A DNA stretch of 64,000 nt from Aureimonas endophytica (GCF_014642635.1 NZ_BMIQ01000003.1:249255-313254), one strand, 5' to 3'. Positions 51,697 to 60,882 are shown, numbered from the stretch's first letter. Numbers and translations are program-made. The notes: generated by a model not told the origin, from the letters alone.

Positions 51697-51738
51697 GGCA
51701 ACTTGCCGGAGCGCGTCAACGAAATTAAATAGCGGTCG

Positions 51739-52407
51739 ATGCAGAAATCGGACGACTCTGGACATCACGCCGATCCCGAACCGCGCCGACGGGGGCGGCC
51801 TCGCGCCTTCGATCGCGATGCCGCGCTTGCCAAGGCAGTGCGGCTGTTCTGGACGCGCGGTTTCGAAGCGACCTCGATCACGGACCTGACCGCGGAACTC
51901 GGCATCGGCGCGCCGAGCCTCTATGCCGCCTTCGGTTCGAAGGAGGCGCTCTATGCCGAGGCGCTGCAACGGTATGCGAGAGACAACGAGGCCTATGTCT
52001 GGGCCGAGTTCGGCGCGGCGGCGACGGCGCGCGAGGCGGTGCGCTCGCTTCTGTCGAACTCGGCCGCCGCGCTGACCGGCTGCGTCGCCGACCTGCCGCG
52101 CGGCTGCATGGTGACGCTGTCGCAGGTCGGGAGCGAGGGGCACGAGGCGCTCGGCGAACTCGTGCGCGCGGCACGCGCCGTGACGCTGGAGCGCTTGCTC
52201 GCACGCCTGGAGACGGCGAGTGCTGCCGGCGAGATCCCGGCCGCCGCGGATCGTCGCGCCCTCGCCCGCTACGTCCAGACCATTCAGGTTGGCATGTCCA
52301 TTCTCGCCCGTGACGGCGCCACCGGTGACGAGCTGCAAGCTGTCGCCGATGTCGCCATTGAGGGATGGGACGCCAGACTGGCATCCTGCGAGAGCACGCC
52401 GGACTGA
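51739..52407 (+). CDS. TetR-family transcriptional repressor
   Basis: 222-residue regulator: N-terminal RRRGRPRAFDRDAALAKAVR then the HTH TRGFEATSITDLTAELGIGA and SLYAAFGSKEALYAEALQRY, followed by an all-helical ligand domain (LARYVQTIQVGMSILARDGA). This is the common AcrR-type that represses a divergent oxidoreductase; here the SDR at 51657. Ligand unknown. Confidence 0.92.
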   Translation: MQKSDDSGHHADPEPRRRGRPRAFDRDAALAKAVRLFWTRGFEATSITDLTAELGIGAPSLYAAFGSKEALYAEALQRYARDNEAYVWAEFGAAATAREAVRSLLSNSAAALTGCVADLPRGCMVTLSQVGSEGHEALGELVRAARAVTLERLLARLETASAAGEIPAAADRRALARYVQTIQVGMSILARDGATGDELQAVADVAIEGWDARLASCESTPD

Positions 52408-52573
52408 TGGCGGGGGCGCCCCCTGCCCTTCCGACTGCCTCAGAAGCGCTTGCGGAAGATCCGAATCCGGCCGCCAGAATGAGTCCGGGCCGTCGATGCC
52501 GTCTTCGCGGAATCGAGGCTTGGAACGCCTTCGCCTCGTCATCGCCGCACCAAAGCCCCTCGGGTTCGGATCA

Positions 52574-53824
52574 TCATGGCCCGAAGCCGGACGATCGTCG
52601 GTCATTCGTCGCGCCTTCCCGCCGACCGATCAGCGCCATCAGCACCGGTCCCAGAGAGAATTCGCCTGTCTTCGCTTTGCGTGTGAGCGCGCGTAGATAG
52701 CCGCCCGGTGAGGAGATCGCCTCCGACCGCTGCAGGATGGCCGCGAGAACGACCGCTGCCTCGCTGTCTCCCATCGTGGCGCGGGCATCGTCCCAGGCGT
52801 CCGGACTGACTCCCAGCATGGGTCGGATCAGGGCGGCCGTCGCCAGCAGGTCGCGCCAGCTGGCGATTCCGTCTCTGGCATAGTCGGCAATGTCGGGGCA
52901 GGCCTGCATCACCAGTCCCAAGGGGTAGTTCTTCAGCGGCACGCTCGGCCTTGCCGGTTCGGGCACGCCCGGTCCCCCCGCGCTTTCTCGAAAGCCAGGT
53001 TCAAGATCAGGACAGGTTTCGGTATTTGAATTCTGTATGTGACGCTCATCCCGGGACTCATTGCCGCTCAGATTCTGGCTTTTCGCATGCGCTTCCAACA
53101 GCTTGGCGATGCGATCGGCGAGATCGGTCAATTGCCCGGCGATCGGCTCCATCTGGGAAAGACGCGCGGAGCGTGGCAGTCGGGCGAGCACTGCCCGATA
53201 AAGGCTCTCGACATCCGACCAAGAGCGAAGGTCATGGCCGAGCCCATGGACCGGGATGTTCTCGCTCGATCCAACCATGATCATCTTTGCGATGTCCCGT
53301 CGGCAGAGCGTGATGCGTTCGCGGACGAGCTTGTGAGCCCGCGCCTCGTCGGCGACCTCGGCCGCGAGGCCCTCGAGTTCCTCGGCGCGCACGACCAGCG
53401 GCGCGAGGTCGAAGCCGAATGCAAGGGCGATCTCACCCCCCCTCCCCTTCCGCACGTAGCGTTTGCCGTTCGGGCTGTCGCGCCGGATGATGATGCCGGC
53501 ATCGACGAGCGCGGCGAGACTCCGCCGCAAGGTGGCCGGGGCCATCCCATGCGCGCGCAGCGCCAGCTGCTGGTTGGATGGCCAGACGACGAGTCCCTCG
53601 CCGCCGAGATCGGATTCGGGATGGAAGGTCAGAAGTGCGTCGAGAACAGCGAGCGGCCGCTCCGACAGGCCAAGGCGCGTCTTTGCTGCGCACACGAAGC
53701 GGAACACCGTCCACTTGTTCACGGTCTTATCGAGTGGGCGCGCCTTCGCGGCCGCGTGACTCGCCATCTGGGCAAGCGACGACGTTCGCCGCCCGAAGGG
53801 CGTCGTTGACTGGTACGGCTGCAT
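52574..53824 (-). CDS. repC: repABC replication initiator RepC
   Basis: 416-residue initiator of repABC replicons. Landmarks: TVNKWTVFRFVCAAKTRLGL, RPLAVLDALLTFHPE, LVVWPSNQQLALRAHGMAPA, TLRRSLAALVDAGIIIRRDS and PNGKRYVRKG near the N-terminus (winged-helix DNA-binding domain), and a C-terminal QLPL-like CPDIADYARDGIASW. RepC binds and opens the origin that lies inside its own gene. ATG 53824 with AAGGA upstream is chosen; the open frame beyond is the antisense-RNA region. It is last in repA-repB-repC order on this strand. Confidence 0.95.
   Translation of the reverse strand: MQPYQSTTPFGRRTSSLAQMASHAAAKARPLDKTVNKWTVFRFVCAAKTRLGLSERPLAVLDALLTFHPESDLGGEGLVVWPSNQQLALRAHGMAPATLRRSLAALVDAGIIIRRDSPNGKRYVRKGRGGEIALAFGFDLAPLVVRAEELEGLAAEVADEARAHKLVRERITLCRRDIAKMIMVGSSENIPVHGLGHDLRSWSDVESLYRAVLARLPRSARLSQMEPIAGQLTDLADRIAKLLEAHAKSQNLSGNESRDERHIQNSNTETCPDLEPGFRESAGGPGVPEPARPSVPLKNYPLGLVMQACPDIADYARDGIASWRDLLATAALIRPMLGVSPDAWDDARATMGDSEAAVVLAAILQRSEAISSPGGYLRALTRKAKTGEFSLGPVLMALIGRREGATNDRRSSGFGP
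53005..53050. other. Candidate oriV: AT-rich tract inside repC
   Basis: An AT-rich tract (TTTCGGTATTTGAATTCTGT and on) interrupts the GC-rich repC coding region at about 53019-53040. In studied repABC plasmids the origin lies in an AT-rich stretch inside repC. Position is inferred from composition only. Confidence 0.35.
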
Positions 53825-54023
53825 ATCCTTGCCTTTCGTCAGGCAAAGGAAATCCGCTCGCCGGAACGGCGCAAAAATCGCGTCGAGACTCTTGACGGCG
53901 ATTCGCGGAAGTGGGATTCTCCAAGTCGCCAAACCATAGAGAAGGGCTTCCGAGACGTCGGATCTCTCTCCTGTTGCGTTTCGGTTCAGTCCCGGCCGGC
54001 CGCGTCGCGACCGGCCAAGCTCG
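53825..54023 (+). ncRNA. repB-repC intergenic region; likely site of the antisense ctRNA (incA)
   Basis: 199 bp between repB and repC, where repABC plasmids carry a small counter-transcribed RNA that represses repC. On the plus strand a TTGACG (53892-53897) is followed after 17 bases by GATTCT as a weak -10, then a stem TCCGA-GACG-TCGGA flanked by AGAGA and TCTCT (about 53936-53970). A GGCCGG…CCGGCC stem sits beside the repB stop. Exact ends of the RNA cannot be given. Confidence 0.4.
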
Positions 54024-55040
54024 TCAGGCCGCGGAATCCCCGGCCTTGAATTCATCGTAGAGCTGCTGCAATCGGCTCTTCACGAAGTCGCCGAATTGCG
54101 GCGCCGTCCGATCGTCGAAGGTCAGCGTCAGCCGCCGTCCGGACCGTGCGATACGAGCGGCCTGCGTTCCGTCGGCCGCGTTCCACGCCTCGGCCTTTTC
54201 CCGCGTCTGGCCGCTGCGCAGTCGGCGCAGCACCTCCTCGAACCGCCTGTCGGAGTCGAGATCGGCGAAGCCGGCTTCCGCGACGATTTCGCTGGCTCGG
54301 CGCCGGTTCTCGGCTTGATCGACAAGGTCGATGAGTTCCTGCCACCGGACGCGACCGAATTTCGGGGCCGGTCCGATCGCCTCGATGACATCCGGCGGCA
54401 ATCGTCGCGCGGCGGCGATTAGCCGCGACAGAGCGGCCTTGTCGACATTCAGCGCCGCCATGATGGTTTCGCGGGTGAAGTCGTGGTCCTCCAGTCGGGC
54501 GGCGAAGCGTGCCCGTTCGATGAAGGTCAGATCGGTTCGGCCGCTATTCTCCTGGCCCTGCGCGATGACGAGCTCGTCATCCGTCAGGGGGCGCACGACG
54601 GCGCGGACCTTGATGCCGAGCTCGCGCGCCGCCCGGAGGCGGCGATGGCCGAAGGCCACCTCGAACCGCCCCTCGGTCGATTTCGGCCGGACGAGAATGG
54701 GCACGTTCTGTCCGTGCTGACGGATCAGTTCGCGGAACGCGGCATTCTGCTCCGGCGACGCCTCCATGCGATCCGACACGAAGGAATTGTCGATCAGCGC
54801 CGGATCGATCTCGATGATGACCTGCCCTTCGATCAGCTTCTGCTCGATCTCGTCGGCCCGCTTCGCCCGGTCGGACAGGCCGCCGAGCGATTTGGAGATC
54901 GTACCGAGCGCGCCGGACGGCCGCGCCAGGCGTTCGAGCCCCTTCAGCGGCCGGGAGGCGGACGCGGATTTCACGGGAACGTCCGCCGCGGATGGCGTCG
55001 TCGCGGCGGCATCGGGTTCGAAATTGATCTTACGCGCCAT
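54024..55040 (-). CDS. repB: Plasmid partition protein RepB (ParB family)
   Basis: 338-residue centromere-binding protein. The ParB core is seen: GQNVPILVRPKSTEGRFEVA then FGHRRLRAARELG (ParB/Srx nucleotide-binding motif), QGQENSGRTDLTFIERARFA, and an HTH TRETIMAALNVDKAALSRLI. C-terminal dimerisation helix ends FVKSRLQQLYDEFKAGD. ATG 55040 begins two bases after the repA stop. It should bind the two parS-like palindromes upstream of repA. The repB frame is in phase with the frameshifted N-terminus of repA, giving one 714-codon open frame. Confidence 0.95.
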   Translation of the reverse strand: MARKINFEPDAAATTPSAADVPVKSASASRPLKGLERLARPSGALGTISKSLGGLSDRAKRADEIEQKLIEGQVIIEIDPALIDNSFVSDRMEASPEQNAAFRELIRQHGQNVPILVRPKSTEGRFEVAFGHRRLRAARELGIKVRAVVRPLTDDELVIAQGQENSGRTDLTFIERARFAARLEDHDFTRETIMAALNVDKAALSRLIAAARRLPPDVIEAIGPAPKFGRVRWQELIDLVDQAENRRRASEIVAEAGFADLDSDRRFEEVLRRLRSGQTREKAEAWNAADGTQAARIARSGRRLTLTFDDRTAPQFGDFVKSRLQQLYDEFKAGDSAA

Positions 55041-55042
55041 GA

Positions 55043-56168
55043 TCAGCCTCTCCCCCAGACCTGCTTGATCAGCGTCTCGATCTCCGCATTGACCAGATCG
55101 AGGGATTCGATCGCCCGATCGTAGGTTCCCCGAGTGAACTGGCTCCGCTCGACTTCGTAGAGCGTCTGCTTGGTCAAGCCGGCATCCGAGATCGCCGTGC
55201 TCTTTAACATGGGATTGGTCAGGACACGGGATTCGAAGATCGACCGCATCAGACCGACCATGGTCGTCTGCGGTCCGTCGCTCGGCTCGTAGCGTGTCAC
55301 GAGATAGCGCATCCAATCGTAGTTGGTGGCGCCGCCGGCATTCGCGACGACATCGAGAAGACTGCCGGTCATGTTCAGGAACTGACTGAGCACCGCCGTG
55401 GCGGCACAGAGCGCCGACAGGGTCAGGAAGCCGAGTTGAGGCGGACAGTCGATGACGACGACATCGTAGATATCCCGGACTTCGGCGAGCGCGTCGCCGA
55501 TCCGGGTGAAGAAGAGCGGATCGCCGTCCTGCCGAGACATCAGCGCCTTCGGAGTCTCGTGCTCGAACTCCATCAGCTCCAGTTGGCCGGGGATCAGATG
55601 CAGGTTCGGGATATACGTGCCCCGAACCACGTCCGCCATGTCCCGACGTTCCTCGTCGTAGCGGATGACGCCATAGATCGTCTCGTTGACTGGCCTGCGG
55701 ATCGAGGTCGATGGCCAGCACCCGATAGCCGCGGAATGCGAGATATTCGGCAAGATGGGCGGTCGTGGTCGTCTTGCCGCTGCCGCCCTTGAAGTTCATC
55801 ACCGCGATGATCTGCAAGGCTTCGCCTTCCCGACGATGCGGCAGGTAGCGGCGACCGCCCTTGCCCGTCAGGTCCAGATCGGCGCGCAGCGCTTCGATGT
55901 CGTCGATCGAATAGGTCCGGCGATTGTTGGCCTGCACCGGCGGGCCCTTCCCTTCGGCGGCAAGCTGGCGAAGATAACCTTCGGCGATGCCGATGAAGCG
56001 AGCGGCTTCCGAAGCGGAAAACCGGCGAAGCGATTTCTCGGCGGAGGGCGGAAAATCGCGCCTTTGCTGGGCTTGCAGCCGCATCGACAATTCCGCCGCG
56101 TCCGCGGTAATCAGCGAACGAAGATCCGTGATCGAAGGGCTATCCTTGCGGGCCGTCTGCGTGATCAT
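55043..56168 (-). pseudogene. repA: Partition ATPase RepA (ParA family) with internal deletion/frameshift
   Basis: Two parts of a RepA lie in different frames. The N-terminal 160 codons from ATG 56168 carry the HTH (SASEAARFIGIAEGYLRQLA) and Walker A in AVMNFKGGSGKTTTTAHLAE, ending AIDLDPQAS. The rest resumes in another frame at 55687 as NETIYGVIRYDEERRD, with VVVIDCPPQLGFLTLSAL and the normal C-terminus. In intact RepA about 15 residues (DPQAS-L-x-ALFGxQPE…-NETLYG) lie between; they are missing, so a deletion of a length not divisible by three is the simplest reading. Either RepA is dead or the assembly is wrong here. Both halves look otherwise conserved. Confidence 0.85.
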
Positions 56169-56332
56169 TCGCCATCTCTGATTCAGCGCGCAGAGCGGCT
56201 GGATCGCCCAATATGCGCTGATTGCATTAAGGCGCGATTCTTTCGGCGAATGCAAGTCGCTGTTAACAAGTCTTCAAGGTTGGGGATAGGCCGGGAACCA
56301 AGGAGAAAGATCGGCCGTTGGAAGCTTCGGGC

Positions 56333-56348
56333 GTTGTACGCGTACAAC
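56333..56348. other. parS-like palindrome 1 (GTTGTACGCGTACAAC)
   Basis: A perfect 16-bp palindrome 165 bp upstream of repA, with the GTT…GC…AAC form of repABC parS sites. An identical copy lies 98 bp farther away. Presumed RepB-binding centromere sites. Confidence 0.8.
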
Positions 56349-56430
56349 GCGGCGAGCGGTGGATAGGCATTCGGTGCTCGGCAACGGCGGATCGACGTGA
56401 CCCCAATCGATCACGCCTGCTCCGATCTGC

Positions 56431-56446
56431 GTTGTACGCGTACAAC
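56431..56446. other. parS-like palindrome 2 (GTTGTACGCGTACAAC)
   Basis: Second identical 16-bp palindrome upstream of repA. Start-to-start distance from copy 1 is 98 bp. Together they mark the centromere and the upstream edge of the rep locus. Confidence 0.8.
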
Positions 56447-56509
56447 TCGATCCTGGGCGTAGACGGCGAAGCCGTTCCGCCAAACTCGATGTCGCTTACG
56501 AAGTCAGGC

Positions 56510-57304
56510 TTAAGCGATCGTATCGACAACGCCGCCGTCGATGCGCAGGGCAGCGCCCGTCGTGGCAGATGCTTGCGGCGAGGCGACGTAAACGCAGAGA
56601 TTGGCGACCTCCTCGACGCTCGCCGCACGCTGAATGATCGAGGCTGATCGATGCGCCTTCACAAAGTCGGCGGCGACATCCTCGATCGACTTGCCGGTCT
56701 TCTCGACCTCGCCCGCCAGCATCTCGGCAACGCCTTCGGAAAGGGTCGGACCGGGCAGGATCGAGTTCACGGTTACGCCGGTTCCGGCCATGCGCTTCGC
56801 GAGGCCGCGCGACAGGGCGATGTCGGCCGTCTTGGTGACGCCGTAATGGATCATCTCGACGGGAATGTTGAGGCCGGACTCCGAGGAGAGGAAAAGGACG
56901 CGTCCCCATCCCTTGTCCCGCATGCCGGGGAGATAGGCGCGGGACAGACGCATGCCCGACATGACGTTCACCGCGAAGAAGCGCTCCCACTCCTCATCCG
57001 GCGTCTCGAAGAAGTCGCGCGGGCCGAAGATGCCGGCATTGTTGACGAGGATGTCGACGAGAGGAAGCGCGGCGGTAATCGCGTCGCATCCGCCCGCCGT
57101 GCCGACATCGCCCGCGATGCCACGCACATCCGCTCCGATCGCTTCGCCTTTCAGCTTCGCGACGGCGGCCTCCGTGCGCGCGGCGTCGCGGCCGTTGACG
57201 ACGGTGGTGGCGCCCGCTTTCGCGAGCCCGCGCGCGATGGCGAAGCCGATGCCGGCGGTGGAGCCGGTGACGAGAGCGGTCTTGCCGGTGAGGTCGATCT
57301 TCAT
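56510..57304 (-). CDS. Short-chain dehydrogenase/reductase
   Basis: 264-residue SDR with intact motifs: VTGSTAGIGFAIARGLAKAG, LVNNAGIFGPRD, FLSSESG (Ser), YGVTK (YxxxK) and NSILPGPTLSEGV. The C-terminal region contains an insert around VEKTGKSIEDVAADFVKAHR, as in YcdF-like SDRs of 260-265 residues. ATG 57304. The gene ends 64 bp from parS copy 2, reading toward the rep locus. Substrate unknown. Confidence 0.92.
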   Translation of the reverse strand: MKIDLTGKTALVTGSTAGIGFAIARGLAKAGATTVVNGRDAARTEAAVAKLKGEAIGADVRGIAGDVGTAGGCDAITAALPLVDILVNNAGIFGPRDFFETPDEEWERFFAVNVMSGMRLSRAYLPGMRDKGWGRVLFLSSESGLNIPVEMIHYGVTKTADIALSRGLAKRMAGTGVTVNSILPGPTLSEGVAEMLAGEVEKTGKSIEDVAADFVKAHRSASIIQRAASVEEVANLCVYVASPQASATTGAALRIDGGVVDTIA

Positions 57305-57884
57305 CGCATGTCTCCGAAAGGGCGCCGGGATCGGGAGCCACGGCTCGCCGGCTCGCCGCGGTCCATTTAGAGGCGAACATCGCCAAGGTAAGGCAATCGA
57401 ACCCGATCCCGCGCCAGCTGTCCGACAAAGAAGCCGCGAGCTTTACCGCGCGCTTCCCGGTGTATCGGACATGATTACGAACCGACGAGGCGGACAGCCG
57501 AGCTCGCTGTGCAACGTGGTCGGCGGCTCAGAACGGCGCCTCCGGACGGCGCAGGATGAAAAAGTCGGTCTCGCATCGGTGATCTGCATGCGCCAGAGGC
57601 GGCGCGTTCGGCGATCGTATCTTGCGTGGCGGCGAGCGACTCGACGTTCAGCCAAGGCTTGCCGCGCGCAAGAACCAAGGGTCTGCTCGTGCCGTCAGCG
57701 TTCGGCGCCAGCGGGCTCCCGCGAGATTGCGTTTGGAGATGATTGAAGGATAGACCGGAAGTCGCTGGATGAGCCCGGACCAGGCTGGCGCGACGCCGAG
57801 CGCCAGCCGTCGTCCGTGCGCCGTCGTAATCGGACGGCTTGCTCGGCCGGTCGTCGTCGGGTTCGGAACCGTGACACTCGGCGA
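57305..57884. other. Region without an intact gene
   Basis: 580 bp between the SDR and the broken TehA-like gene. On the minus strand a segment reads SRPLVLARGKPWLNVESLAA and further residues like a protein C-terminus, but with no start or family match I trust. May be a gene fragment left by the same decay that broke the TehA-like gene. Confidence 0.3.
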
Positions 57885-58852
57885 GGGCAGTGACAGCAGC
57901 TTTCCCATGATGGCCAGTCGGAGGGTGCCGATCGCAATGGCGGCGACCACCAGATTGGCGGCGGCGAAGAGCCAGGATGCGAGCAGCGCGACGGCGCCAT
58001 GGTCGCGATGCTCGATCAGACGGATCGCGGCGGCGGCGAGGGCGGTCGCGCCGAAGGTGAAGGCCCAGTAGGATGGCGCAAAGCCGGCCTCGGCGATTTA
58101 GGGCAGCATTCGTGCCAAGAGCAGCGCTTGGAGCCGGGCATAGCCGAACAGGGCATGCGCGAGGATGCCCGGCGCTCCGCCAGTCACCGAAAGATAGGCG
58201 ACGGCGCCGACGGCGGGCGGCGCCAGTTGGATGCCGAGCACGGGGCGCAGCGGCGGCGGCAGAACCGGTCCGGTATAGAGCCGGTGCAGCAGCACGGACT
58301 CGATGGCGAGCCAGGAGAAGAGGGCGGCACCGAAGGCGAGCTCGCTCCAGTCCGGCGCGCCGAACAGCGCGGCCGTCGTGCCGGTGACGAAGCCGCCGGC
58401 GATGGTCGGCAGGTAGAGAACGGGCGTCGTGGACCCGGCCTCGCGCCCGCCGCGCCAAGGAAACCCGGTCCGCCAGAGGGCGAAGGTGAGGGTGAAGCTC
58501 GCGCCGAGGCCGAAGAGGAGGAAAGCCAGAGGACGCCGATAGGGGAGGAGTCCTTGCGCGACGAGAAGCGTCGCGACGCCGGCAAGGCCGATGAAGCAGC
58601 ATTGGACAGCATGCTCCGCCTCGGCTCTGGCCTCGTTCGCGGCAACGACCCATTTGGCCGCATAGAGGACCGTGACGGCGAACCAGACGACAAAGCCGAG
58701 CAAGGTCAGCGCCTCGCCGACGGCCGCCGGCAGGCCCAGACGACATGAGAGGCGCGCCACGCATTGGCCAATCCGGCGATGCCGAGGATGATGCCGAAGA
58801 AGGACGCGGGCAGGGAAGGCAGGCGACGGAAAAGCGGAGAGCGCGCTGTCAT
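57885..58852 (-). pseudogene. TehA/SLAC1-family (C4-dicarboxylate/tellurite-resistance) channel protein, broken
   Basis: A TehA-like membrane protein in three pieces. From ATG 58852: MTARSPLFRRLPSLPASFFG, IILGIAGLANAWRASHVVW; then the frame changes at GGG (58735-58737), where one missing G would restore WGLPAAVGEALTLLGFVVWF; then PVQCC-like HAVQCCFIGLAGVATLLVAQ and FSWLAIESVLLHRLY. A TAA (58098-58100) stops the frame at LARMLP, yet homology goes on in the same frame as APSYWAFTFGATALAAAAIR to about 57890. One frameshift plus one nonsense codon make it inactive unless both are sequencing errors. Intact family members export or conduct anions or dicarboxylates. Confidence 0.8.
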
Positions 58853-58968
58853 GTGCGTCTCGTGAAGAATCTCTGACCGACGGTCCGGGTGATGCGGCGC
58901 CGATGGGGACCGGAAGCAGGCGCATCGGCGAGTCACGCCGCGAAGGTGAAACAGGTCGCCGTATCCGA

Positions 58969-59382
58969 CTAGCGAGTGCCGTCCGCCGAGCCGTTTCGTT
59001 CGCCCGGCGCTGCGAGGCGACCTTCCTCCGCCTTATGATAATATTGGCTGGCGACGAGCCATCCCTTCAGCGGACGCAGCGGAAGGATGCAGGTGAGCAC
59101 GATCAGCGGAACGGAAATGAAGGCGTGGAACCAGAACGACGGCTCGTAGGCGACCTCCGCATAGACGGCGAAAAGGACGGACGGGATGCACGCGAAGCAG
59201 ATGACGAAGAAGGCCGGCCCGTCGGCCGGATCGGCAAAGGAATAGTCGAGCCCGCAGTGATCGCATCGGGGCGCCAGGGTCAGGAAGCCGCTGAAGAGCC
59301 GCCCTTCGCCGCAGCGAGGACAGCGCCCGCGCAAACCCACCCGTGCCGGCTCGAGCGGCGGCCAATCTCTGCGGTCGTCCAC
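58969..59382 (-). CDS. DUF983 zinc-ribbon membrane protein
   Basis: 137 residues from GTG 59382 (GGAGAG six bases upstream, and homologues begin near ERDWPPLEP); a longer form from ATG 59430 is possible. It has a zinc ribbon GRCPRCGEGRLF…CDHCGLDY (two CxxC pairs) followed by two membrane helices (GPAFFVICFACIPSVLFAVY and FISVPLIVLTCILPLRPLKG). DUF983 proteins occur widely in alphaproteobacteria, sometimes next to cytochrome oxidase assembly genes; function unproven. Divergent from the MocR regulator. Confidence 0.82.
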   Translation of the reverse strand: MDDRRDWPPLEPARVGLRGRCPRCGEGRLFSGFLTLAPRCDHCGLDYSFADPADGPAFFVICFACIPSVLFAVYAEVAYEPSFWFHAFISVPLIVLTCILPLRPLKGWLVASQYYHKAEEGRLAAPGERNGSADGTR

Positions 59383-59439
59383 GATGTCTCTCCATGGCTC
59401 GATCGGCCGTCGCTTTGGCGGACAGCCCATCCTGTATCG

Positions 59440-59505
59440 TCATCTCCTAGCATATGAGCTATGTGTATGCATGCAATATCGCAAATTGTATGGGTTAGGT
59501 GACTG
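59440..59505. promoter_or_regulatory. Promoter/operator region of the MocR gene
   Basis: AT-rich stretch with two direct repeats TGTATG (59464-59469 and 59487-59492, 23 bp apart) and a TGCATGCA palindrome between. MocR regulators usually bind direct repeats upstream of their own gene or a divergent target; this fits but is inferred. Confidence 0.4.
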
Positions 59506-60882
59506 ATGGTCGAGATGGCTAAGCCATGGATGCCGATGCTCAGCGGCACTGGACCGATCTATCAGCAGATCGTCGAGGCGATGGTGGAAGCGCGCGCGGC
59601 GGGTGTGCTGAGACCCGGCGATCGCCTTCCGCCTCAGCGCGTGCTGGCCGAACGACTGGGGGTCGACCTCACCACCGTGACGAGGGCGCTGTCGGAGGCT
59701 CGCCGCCGGCATCTCGTGGATGCGGCGGCCGGGCGCGGCACCTTCGTGTCCGCCCGGGGCATGGAGGAACCCATCCTCGACCTCGGCATGAATATTCCGC
59801 CGTCGCCGGCCGGTCTCGCCTTGCCAGCATTGATCCGGTCCGGGATCGACGCGCTCCTCAAGCGCTCCAGCGCCGAGGCGCTCCTCTCGTACCATCCCGG
59901 GCCCGGCTCGCCCGCCGAACGGGCGGCGGCCGCCCTCTGGCTGGAACCGGCGGCCGGAGGCCGGATCGCCTCGGATCGCATCGCCGTCGGTGCCGGCGCC
60001 CAATCGCTGCTCGGCGCGGCACTGGCCACCCTGGTGCGGGAGGGCGAGGCCGTTCTCGCCGACGACCTCACCTATCCCGGCATCATCGGCTTGGCGCGGA
60101 CGCTGCGGCTGCGTCTCGCGAGTGTCGAGGCGGATGCAGAGGGTCTGTTGCCCGACCGGCTGGAGGCATCGGCCGTCCGGCACGGCGCACGGCTTCTCTA
60201 TCTCAACCCGACGCTCCACAACCCGACGACGCTGGTGATGCCCGAGGCGCGACGGCGCGACCTCGTCGCCGTCGCCCGGCGCATCGGCCTCACGATCCTG
60301 GAGGACGATCCGTATCGGGCGCTTCTGGGGGAGGGGGCTCCGGCTTCCTTTCTCGCCCTCGCGCCCGAACTCACCTTCCACGTCGCGACCCTGTCCAAGA
60401 GCCTGTCGCCGTTTCTTCGCACGGCGTTCCTCGCGGCGCCGAATGGCGAGGCGCTGACCGAGATCGCCGGAAATCTCCGAAGCCTGACCCTGATGGCCCC
60501 GCCCTTGATGACGAGCCTCGCCGCCGACTGGATCCGGAGCGGTACCGCCGCCGAAATCGTGGCGGGCGTGCGGGTGGAAGTGGCCGCGCGGCATGCGCTC
60601 GCCCGCCGCCTCCTGCCGGACCACGTGAAGATGCATCCCGCCGGCCTCCATGCATGGCTGGAACTGAAGGGCGGACGCCGGACCGCCGACGTTGTCGAGG
60701 CGGCGCGAAGCCGGGGCCTTGCCGTCAGCCCGGCGATCGACTTCGCGATCGGAGGGCAGGCCCCCGACGCGATCCGCATCGCCCTCGGGGCCGTCGAGAA
60801 CCGTGACAAGCTGACGGATGCGCTGACGCGGCTGGCAGCCATGATCCGCGAGCCGGAAGCGCGGCGGGCGGCGCTCGTGTGA
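59506..60882 (+). CDS. MocR-type regulator (GntR HTH plus aminotransferase-fold domain)
   Basis: 458 residues. N-terminal GntR winged helix at about 15-85 (GPIYQQIVEAMVEARAAGVL; LPPQRVLAERLGVDLTTVTR), then a class-I aminotransferase fold with YLNPTLHNPTTLVMP, the Asp region LEDDPYRALLG, and the PLP lysine in ATLSKSLSPFLR. MocR proteins sense PLP or an amino compound and regulate PLP or amino-acid metabolism genes. ATG 59506. No aminotransferase or PLP synthesis gene is adjacent, so the target is open; the nearest divergent gene encodes a DUF983 protein. Confidence 0.92.
   Translation: MVEMAKPWMPMLSGTGPIYQQIVEAMVEARAAGVLRPGDRLPPQRVLAERLGVDLTTVTRALSEARRRHLVDAAAGRGTFVSARGMEEPILDLGMNIPPSPAGLALPALIRSGIDALLKRSSAEALLSYHPGPGSPAERAAAALWLEPAAGGRIASDRIAVGAGAQSLLGAALATLVREGEAVLADDLTYPGIIGLARTLRLRLASVEADAEGLLPDRLEASAVRHGARLLYLNPTLHNPTTLVMPEARRRDLVAVARRIGLTILEDDPYRALLGEGAPASFLALAPELTFHVATLSKSLSPFLRTAFLAAPNGEALTEIAGNLRSLTLMAPPLMTSLAADWIRSGTAAEIVAGVRVEVAARHALARRLLPDHVKMHPAGLHAWLELKGGRRTADVVEAARSRGLAVSPAIDFAIGGQAPDAIRIALGAVENRDKLTDALTRLAAMIREPEARRAALV

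Noticed and set aside
54024-56255. A 743-residue open frame as one real gene
   Set aside because: It is the N-terminal part of repA running out of frame through the rest of repA and then into repB; the RepB part has its own start and RBS context. Reported only as a consequence of the frameshift.
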